Below are positions 56,301 to 64,000 of a DNA stretch of 64,000 nt, piece after piece. Every line of letters starts with the position of its first letter. Position 1 is the stretch's first letter. The notes beneath the pieces are model-generated. The model ran no database searches. It was not told the origin of the DNA and saw only the letters and a program-made list of their open reading frames with translations. This stretch comes from Undaria pinnatifida. Taxonomy: Eukaryota; Sar; Phaeophyceae; Laminariales; Alariaceae. A program made the position numbers and the translations under genes. The stretch spans positions 13,308,295 through 13,372,294 of the forward strand of contig JABAKD010000021.1 in assembly GCA_012845835.1 (NCBI GenBank). The letters are read 5' to 3'.

Positions 56301-59300
56301 ATATAAAATATATATAAATCGGTATCTGCTTACCGTCTATGATATTGGAATCGGTATCAGATTTTGGATATCTTGATATCCACCAGCCGTAACTGTGACT
56401 TCGTTTGGACCACACCCATTGGGTATGAATGGAACGAGGTGATATGTCGAGGAATAGTGGGTGTATGTTGGTTGGTCGTGTCTATGTGTCGTAAGTTTGA
56501 GGTCGGGCCAGGTCGTGTAGCTACTGTGTGAGGTGTTTCGGGAGAGGATCAATGGCCGTCTACCAGTGAGTTTTAGGTATGGCTGGCGCGGAGTTAAGAT
56601 TTGTCACTTGTTGTAAGTATGGAATGCAAAATGTGGTATTTTCTTGCCGTCTATGATATTGCATACGGTACCAAATTTTGGATACCTTGATATCCACCAG
56701 CCGTCGCTGTCACTTGGTTTGGAGCACACCCATTGGGTATGAATGGTCCGAATTGATATGTTGAGGAATAGGGTTTGGTAGGGTGTGTGTTGGCTGGTCG
56801 TGTCTTAAGTGTCGTGGTTTTGGGGTCGGGGCAGTTCGTGTAGCTGCTGTTCGAGGTGTTTTGGGAGGCGATCGTTGGCCGTCTACCAGTGAGTTTTATG
56901 TCTGGCTGGCGCGGAGGTGAGATTTTTTACTTGTTGTAAATATGGAATATATAATGCGGTATCTTCTTACCGTCTATGATATTGAAACGGTATCAGATTT
57001 TATATACCTTGAAATCCACCAGCCGTGACTGTGACTTGGTTTGGACCACACTCATTGGGTATGAATGGACCGAGGTGATATGTTAAAAAGTAGGGTTCGG
57101 TAGTGGGTGTATGTTTTGTTGTTCGTTTCTATATGTCGTGCGTTCAAGGTCGGGGCAGTTCGTGTAGCTGCTGTTTAAGGTGTTTTGGGAGAGGATCGTT
57201 GGCCGTCTACCAGTGAGTTTTGGGTCTGGCTGGCGCGGGGAAGAGATTTTTCTACTTTTTGTAAGTATGGAATGTAAAATGCGGTACTTCTTGCCGTCTA
57301 TGATTATGGCTTCATTGTCAGATTTTGGATACCTTGATATCTACCAGCCGTAACTGTGACTTTGTTTAGACCACACCCATTAAGTTTAAATGGACTGAGG
57401 TGATATGTTGAGGAAAAGGGTTGGGTAGTGGGTGTATGTTTGTTGGCCGTGTCTAGATGTCGTGGGGTTGGGGTCGGGGCCGTTCGTGTAGCTGCGGTTG
57501 GAGGTGTTTTGGGGAAGGATCGTTGTCCGTCCACCAGTGAGTTTTAGGTTTGGTTGGCGCGGAGGTGAGATTTCTCACTTGTTGTAACTACAAAATGTAA
57601 AATGCGGTATTTTTTTGTCGTCTATGATATTGGATTCGGTATCAGATTTTGGATACCTCGATATCCACCAGCCGTCACTGTGACCTTGTTTGGACTACAC
57701 CCATTGGGTATGAATGAACCGAGGTGATATGTTGAGGAATAGGGTTTGGTAGGGTGTGTGTGTTGGCTGGTCGTGTCTATGTGTCGTGATTTGGGGTTGG
57801 GGAAGTTTGTGTATCTGCTGTTTGAGGTGTTTTGGGAGAGGATCGTTGGCCGTCTACCAGTGAGTTTTATGTCTGGCTGGGACGGATGTGAGATTTTTCA
57901 CTTGTTGTAAATATAGAATATGAATTGCGGTATCTTCTAACCGTCTATGATATTGGAATCAGTATCAGACTTTGGATACCTTGATATCCACCAGCCGTAA
58001 CTGTGACTTTGTTTGGACCACACCCAGTAGGTATGAATGGTCCGAGGTGATATGTTGAGGAAAAGGGTATGATAGGGGGTGTGTGTTGGCTGGTCGTGTC
58101 TATGTGTCGTGTTTTGGGGTCGGAGTAGTTCGTGTAGCTGCTGTTTAAGGTGTTGTGAGAGAGGTTCGTTGGCTGTCTACCAGTAAGTTTTAGGTCTGGC
58201 TGGCCCGGAGGTGATATTTTTCACTTTTTGTAAATATAAAATATATATAAATCGATATCTGCTTACCCTCTATGATATTGGAATCGGTATCAGATTTTGG
58301 ATATCTTGATATCCACCAGCCATAACCGTGACTTCTTTTGGACCACACCCATTGGGTATGAATGGTCCGAGGTGATATGTTGAGAAATAGGGTTCGGTAG
58401 GGGGTGTGTGTTGGCTGGTCGTGTCTATGTGTCGTGGTTTTGAGATCGGGGCAGTTCGTGTATCGGCTGTTTAAGGTGTTTTGGGAGAGGATCGTTGGCC
58501 GTCTACCAGCGAGTTTCAGGTCTGGTTGGCGCGGAGGTGATATTTTTCACTTGTTGTAAATATGAAATATATAACGGTATAATCTTACCGTCTATGATAT
58601 TGGAATCGGTATCAGATTTTGGATACCTTGATATCCACCAGCCGTAACTGTGACTTTGTTTTGACCACACCCATTGGGTATGGATGGTCCTAGGTGATAC
58701 GTTGAGAAGTAGGGTTCGGAAGTGGGTGTATGTTGGTTGGTCGTGTCTTTATGTCGTGGGTTTAGGGGCGATGCAGTTCGTGTAGCTGTTGTTTTAGGTG
58801 TTTTGGGAGAGGATCGTTGGCCGTCTACCAATGAGTTTGAGGTCTAGCTGGCGCGGAGGTGAGATTTCCCACCTGTCGTAAATACAAAATGTAAAATGCG
58901 GTACTTCCTAGCCGTCTATGATATTTGAATCAGTGTCAGATTTCAGATTCCTTGATATCCACAAGCCGTTACTGTGACTTAGTTTGGACCACACCCATTG
59001 GGTATGAATGGACCGAGGTGATATGTTGAGGAATAGGGTTCGGCAGTGGGTGTATGTTGGTTGGTCGTGTCTATGTGTCGTAGGTTTGGGGTCGGGGCAG
59101 ATCGTGTAGCTGCTGTGTGAGGTGTTTCAGGAGAGGATCGTTGGCCGTCTCCCAGCGAGTTTCAGGTCTGGTTGGCTCGGAGGTGAGATTTCTCACTTGT
59201 TGTTGGGATGGAATGTAAAATTGGGCATTTTTTTGCCGTCTATGATATTGGATTCGGTATCAGATTTTTTGGATACCTTGATATCCACCAGCCGTCACTG

Positions 59301-62300
59301 TCACTTTGTTTGGACCACACCCATTGGGTATGAATGGTCCGAGGTGATATGTTGAGGAATAGGGTTAGGTAGGGGGTGTGTGTTGGCTGGTCGTGTCTTC
59401 AGGTCGTGGGTTTGGGGTCGGGGCAGTTCGTGTAGCTGCCGTTTGAGATGTTTTGGGAGAGGATCGTTGGCCGTCTACCAATGAGTTTCAGGTCTGGCTG
59501 GCGCGGAGGTGAGTTTTGCCACCTGTCGTAAATACAAAATGTAAAATGCGGTACTTTCTTGCCGTCTATGATATTTGAAGCAGTGTCAGATTTCGGATAC
59601 CATGATATCCACAAGCCGTTACTGTGACTTTGCTCGGACCACACTCATTGAGTGTGAATGGACCGAATTGATATGTTGAGGGATAGGGTTGGGTAGGGGG
59701 TTTGTGTTGGCTGGTCGTGTCTTAAGTGTCGTGGTGTTGGGGTCGGGGCAGTTGGTGCAGCTGCTGTTTGAGGTGTTTCAGAAGAGGATCGTTGGCCGTC
59801 TACCAGTGAGGTTTAGGTCTGGTTGGCGCGGAGGTGAGATTTCTTGCTTGTTGTACGTATAGAATGTAAAATGCGGCATTTTTTTCGCCGTCCATGGAAT
59901 TGGATTCTGTATCAGATTTTGGATACCTTGATATCCACCAGCCGTAACTGTGACTTTGTTTTGACCACACCCATTGGGTATGGATGGTCCTAGGTGATAC
60001 GTTGAGAAGTAGGGTTCGGAAGTGGGTGTATGTTGGTTGGTCGTGTCTTTATGTCGTGGGTTTAGGGGCGATGCAGTTCGTGTAGCTGTTGTTTTAGGTG
60101 TTTTGGGAGAGGATCGTTGGCCGTCTACCAATGAGTTTGAGGTCTAGCTGGCGCGGAGGTGAGATTTCCCACCTGTCGTAAATACAAAATGTAAAATGCG
60201 GTACTTCCTAGCCGTCTATGATATTTGAATCAGTGTCAGATTTCAGATTTCTTGATATCCACAAGCCGTTACTGTGACTTAGTTTGGACCACACCCATTG
60301 GGTATGAATGGACCGAGGTGATATGTTGAGGAATAGGGTTCGGCAAAGGGTGTATGTTGGTTGGTCGTGTCTATGTGTTGTAGGTTTGGGGTCGGGGCAG
60401 ATCGTGTAGCTGCTGTGTGAGGTGTTTCAGGAGAGGATCGTTGGCCGTCTCCCAGCGAGTTTCAGGTCTGGTTGGCTCGAAGGTGAGATTTCTCACTTGT
60501 TGTTGGGATGGAATGTAAAATTGGGCATTTTTTTGCCGTCTATGATATTGGATTCGGTATCAGATTTTTTGGATACCTTGATATCCACCAGCCGTCACTG
60601 TCACTTTGTTTGGACCACACCCATTGGGTATGAATGGTCCGAGGTGATATGTTGAGGAATAGGGTTAGGTAGGGGGTGTGTGTTGGCTGGTCGTGTCTTC
60701 AGGTCGTGGGTTTGGGGTCGGGGCAGTTCGTGTAGCTGCCGTTTGAGATGTTTTGGGAGAGGATCGTTGGCCGTCTACCAATGAGTTTCAGGTCTGGCTG
60801 GCGCGGAGGTGAGATTTCCCACCTGTCGTAAATACAAAATGTAAAATGCGGTACTTTCTTGCCGTCTATGATATTTGAAGCAGTGTCCGATTTCGGATAC
60901 CATGATATCCACAAGCCGTTACTGTGACTTTGCTCGGACCACACTCATTGAGTGTGAATGGACCGAATTGATATGTTGAGGGATAGGGTTGGGTAGGGGG
61001 TTTGTGTTGGCTGGTCGTGTCTTAAGTGTCGTGGGTTTGGGGTCGGGGCTGCTTGTGTAGCTGCTGTTTGAGGTGTTTTGGGAGAGGATCGTTGGCCGTC
61101 TACCAATGAGTTTCAGGTCTGGCTGGCGCGGAGGTGAGATTTCCCACCTGTCGTAAATACAAAATGTAAAATGCGGTACTTTCTTGCCGTCTATGATATT
61201 TGAAGCAGTGTCAGATTTCGGATACCATGATATCCACAAGCCGTTACTGTGACTTTGCTCGGACCACACTCATTGAGTGTGAATGGACCGAATTGATATG
61301 TTGAGGGATAGGGTTGGGTAGGGGGTTTGTGTTGGCTGATCGTGTCTTAAGTGTCGTGGGTTTGGGGTCGGGGCTGCTTGTGTAGCTGCTGTTTGAGGTG
61401 TTTTGGGAGAGGATTGTTGGCCGTCTACCAGTCAGTTTCAGGTCTGGCTGCCGCGGGGTTGAGATTTTTCACCAGTTGTAAATATAGGATGTAAAATGCG
61501 GTATCTTCTAACCGTCTATGATATTGGATTCAATGTCAGAATTTAGATACCTTGATATCCACCAGCCGTAATTGTGACTTCGTTTGTACGACACCCATTG
61601 AGTATGAGTGGACCAAGGCGATATGTTGAGGAATAGGGGTGTATGTTTCTTGGCCGTGTCTTCAGGTCGTGGGTTTGGGGTCGGGGCAGTTCGTGTAGCT
61701 GCTGTTTGAGGTGTTTTTGGAGATGATAGTTGGGCGTCTACCAGTGAGTTTCAGGTCTGGCTGGCGCGGGGAAGAGATTTCTCACTTGTTGTGAGTATGG
61801 AATGTAAAATGCGGTGTTTTCTTGCCGTCTATGATATTGGATTCATTGTCAATTTTTGATACCTTGATATCCACCAGCCGTAACTGGGACTTTGTTTGGA
61901 CCACACCCATTGGGTATAAATGGACCGAGGTGATATGTCGAGGAATAGGGTTGGGTAGTGGGTGTATGTTTGTTGGTCGTTTCTATATGTCGTCGGTTTG
62001 GGGTCGGGGCAGTTCGTGTAGCTGCTGTTCAAGGTGGTTCGGGAGAAGATCGTTGGCCGTCTGCCAGTGAGTTTCAGGTCTGGCTGGCGCGGGAAAGAGA
62101 TTTCTCACTTGTTGTAACTATAGAATGTAAAATGCGGTACTTCCTTGCCGTGTATGATATTGAATTCGGTATCAGATTGTGGATACCTTGATATCCACCA
62201 GCCGTAACCGTCACATTGATTGGACCACACCCATTGGGTATGAATGGTCCGAGGTGATATGTTGAGGAATAGGGTTCGGTAGTGGGTGTATGTTGGTTGG

Positions 62301-63683
62301 TCGTGTCTAGATGTCGTGGGTTTGGGGTCGGAGCTGTTCATGTAGCTGCTGTTTGAGGTGTTTCGGGAGAGGATCGTTGGCCGTCTACCAGTGAGTTTCA
62401 GGTCTGGCTGACGCGTGGAAGAGGTTTCTCACTTGTTGTAAGTATGGAATGTAAAATGCGGTACTTTCTTGCCGTCTATATTATTGGATTTATTGTAAGA
62501 TTTTGGATACCTTGATATCCACCAGCCGTAACTGTGACTTTGTTTGGACCACACCATTGAGTAAAAATGGACCGAGGTGATATAATGAGGAATCGGATTT
62601 GGTAGTGGGTGTATGTTGGTTGGTCGTGTCTATATGTCGTGGGTTCGGGGTCCGGGCAGTTCGTGTAGCTGCTGTTTGAGGTGTTTTGGGAGAGGATCGT
62701 TCGCCGTCTAACCGTGAGTTTAAGGTCCGGCTGGCGCGGAGAAGAGCTCTCCCACTTGTTGATAATATGGAAAGTAAAATGCGGTACTTTCTTGCCGTGC
62801 ATGATATTGAATTCGGTATCAGATTTTGGATACCTTGATATTTACCAGCCGTAACTGTCACTTTGTTTGGATCACACCAATTGGGTATGAATGGTCCGAG
62901 GTGATATGTTGAGGAATAGGGTTCGGTAGTGGGTGTATGATGGTTGGGCGTGTCTATATGTCGTCGGTTTGGGGTCGGGGCAGTTCGTGTAGCTGCTGTT
63001 TAAGGTGTTTTGGGAGAGGATCGCTGGCCGTCTGCCAGTGAGTTTTAGGTCTGGCTGGCGCGGGGGAGAGATTTCTCACTTGTTGTGAGTATGAAATGTA
63101 AAATGCGGTATTTTCTTGCCGTCTATGATATTGGGTTCTTTGTCAGATTTTGGATACCTTGATATCCACCAGCCGTAACTGTGACTTTGTTTGGACCACA
63201 CCATTGAGTAAAAATGGACCGAGGTGATATAATGAGGAATCGGATTTGGTAGTGGGTGTATGTTGGTTGGTCGTGTCTATATGTCGTGGGTTCGGGGTCC
63301 GGGCAGTTCGTGTAGCTGCTGTTTGAGGTGTTTTGGGAGAGGATCGTTCGCCGTCTAACCGTGAGTTTAAGGTCCGGCTGGCGCGGAGAAGAGCTCTCCC
63401 ACTTGTTGATAATATGGAAAGTAAAATGCGGTACTTTCTTGCCGTGCATTATATTGAATTCGGTATCAGATTTTGGATACCTTGATATTTATCAGCCGTA
63501 ACTGTCACTTTGTTTGGATCACACCAATTGGGTATGAATGGTCCGAGGTGATATGTTGAGGAATCGGATTTGGTAGTGGGTGTATGTTGGTTGGTCGTGT
63601 CTATATGTCGTGGGTTCGGGGTCCGGGCAGTTCGTGTAGCTGCTGTTTGAGGTGTTTTGGGAGAGGATCGTTCGCCGTCTAAC
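53361..63683. repeat. Satellite block 5
   Basis: About 31 monomers of ~325 bp, mostly of the GGATTCGGTATCAGATTTTG / CCACCAGCCGTAACTG subtype. It contains a 1300-bp near-identical duplication (about 58600-59900 and 59900-61200) and a 647-bp one (about 62476-63122 and 63123-63683). Repeated minus-strand frames of 60-235 codons are satellite translated and are not genes. Confidence 0.93.
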
Positions 63684-64000
63684 NNNNNNNNNNNNNNNNN
63701 NNNNNNNNNNNNNNNNNNNNNNNNNNNNNNNNNNNNNNNNNNNNNNNNNNNNNNNNNNNNNNNNNNNNNNNNNNNNNNNNNNNNNNNNNNNNNNNNNNNN
63801 NNNNNNNNNNNNNNNNNNNNNNNNNNNNNNNNNNNNNNNNNNNNNNNNNNNNNNNNNNNNNNNNNNNNNNNNNNNNNNNNNNNNNNNNNNNNNNNNNNNN
63901 NNNNNNNNNNNNNNNNNNNNNNNNNNNNNNNNNNNNNNNNNNNNNNNNNNNNNNNNNNNNNNNNNNNNNNNNNNNNNNNNNNNNNNNNNNNNNNNNNNNN
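63684..64000. other. Assembly gap (N)
   Basis: 317 undetermined bases. The array probably continues across the gap, since the sequence stops in mid-monomer. Confidence 0.99.

Noticed and set aside
53296..63449. Many minus-strand frames of 60-235 codons with shared words such as TGRRPTILSQNTSN
   Set aside because: They are translations of the satellite monomer. They start and stop at random between monomers, and the unit length is not kept as a multiple of three.

Overview
This is repeat-rich eukaryotic nuclear DNA with no convincing host gene. Everything recognisable is a transposable element (TE) or an array of one satellite. Copia and gypsy retrotransposons, a Mutator-like (MULE) element whose transposase reads through spliceosomal introns, and hAT-type elements point to a eukaryote. 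The style of the retroelements (long G-runs as polypurine tracts, moderate GC, large nested insertions) would suit a multicellular alga such as a florideophyte red alga, but that is a guess and no single-copy marker is present. The window ends in an assembly gap (N, 63684-64000).

The matrix is a tandem satellite with a monomer of about 320-335 bp. Its blocks lie at 2022-3523, 29741-31361, 41564-43028, 46245-51603 and 53361-63683, roughly 20 kb in all. The blocks form one array split by insertions: (i) the 3' part of a Ty1/copia element (1-2021); (ii) gypsy A, a minus-strand Ty3/gypsy element (3524-29740); (iii) gypsy C, a decayed plus-strand Ty3/gypsy element (31362-41563); (iv) insertion D, unclassified, with minisatellites and a Pif1/RecD-like helicase fragment (43029-46244); (v) hAT3 (51604-53360).

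Gypsy A is itself a stack of nested insertions. Its LTRs (3524-3967 and 29294-29740) differ at about one base in ten by eye, and a 4-bp duplication (CATC) flanks it. Its interior was entered by a MULE (12216-20896, 10-bp target duplication, ~300-bp inverted ends) and by a hAT element (hAT2, 20975-28472, 8-bp duplication with one mismatch). The MULE carries a second hAT (hAT1, 18859-19847, perfect 8-bp duplication) and a small MITE (12774-13047, 10-bp duplication). hAT2 carries a much younger gypsy element (gypsy B, 21013-27191, LTRs about 99% alike) and a Tc1/mariner-type MITE (27502-27686, TA duplication). With the two large insertions removed, gypsy A is about 10.0 kb, a normal size.

The coding content is TE enzymes: copia RT-RNase H; gypsy A protease/RT/RNase H/integrase in broken minus-strand frames with a chromodomain-like tail; the MULE transposase with a SWIM zinc finger; gypsy B RT-RNase H-integrase, intact except for one in-frame stop; gypsy C gag with a CCHC knuckle plus an integrase; and a helicase C-terminal fragment in insertion D. 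The satellite shows higher-order structure (a ~970-bp trimer in 41.6-51.6 kb and a 1300-bp near-identical duplication at 58.6-61.2 kb), as expected of centromeric or other heterochromatic DNA.
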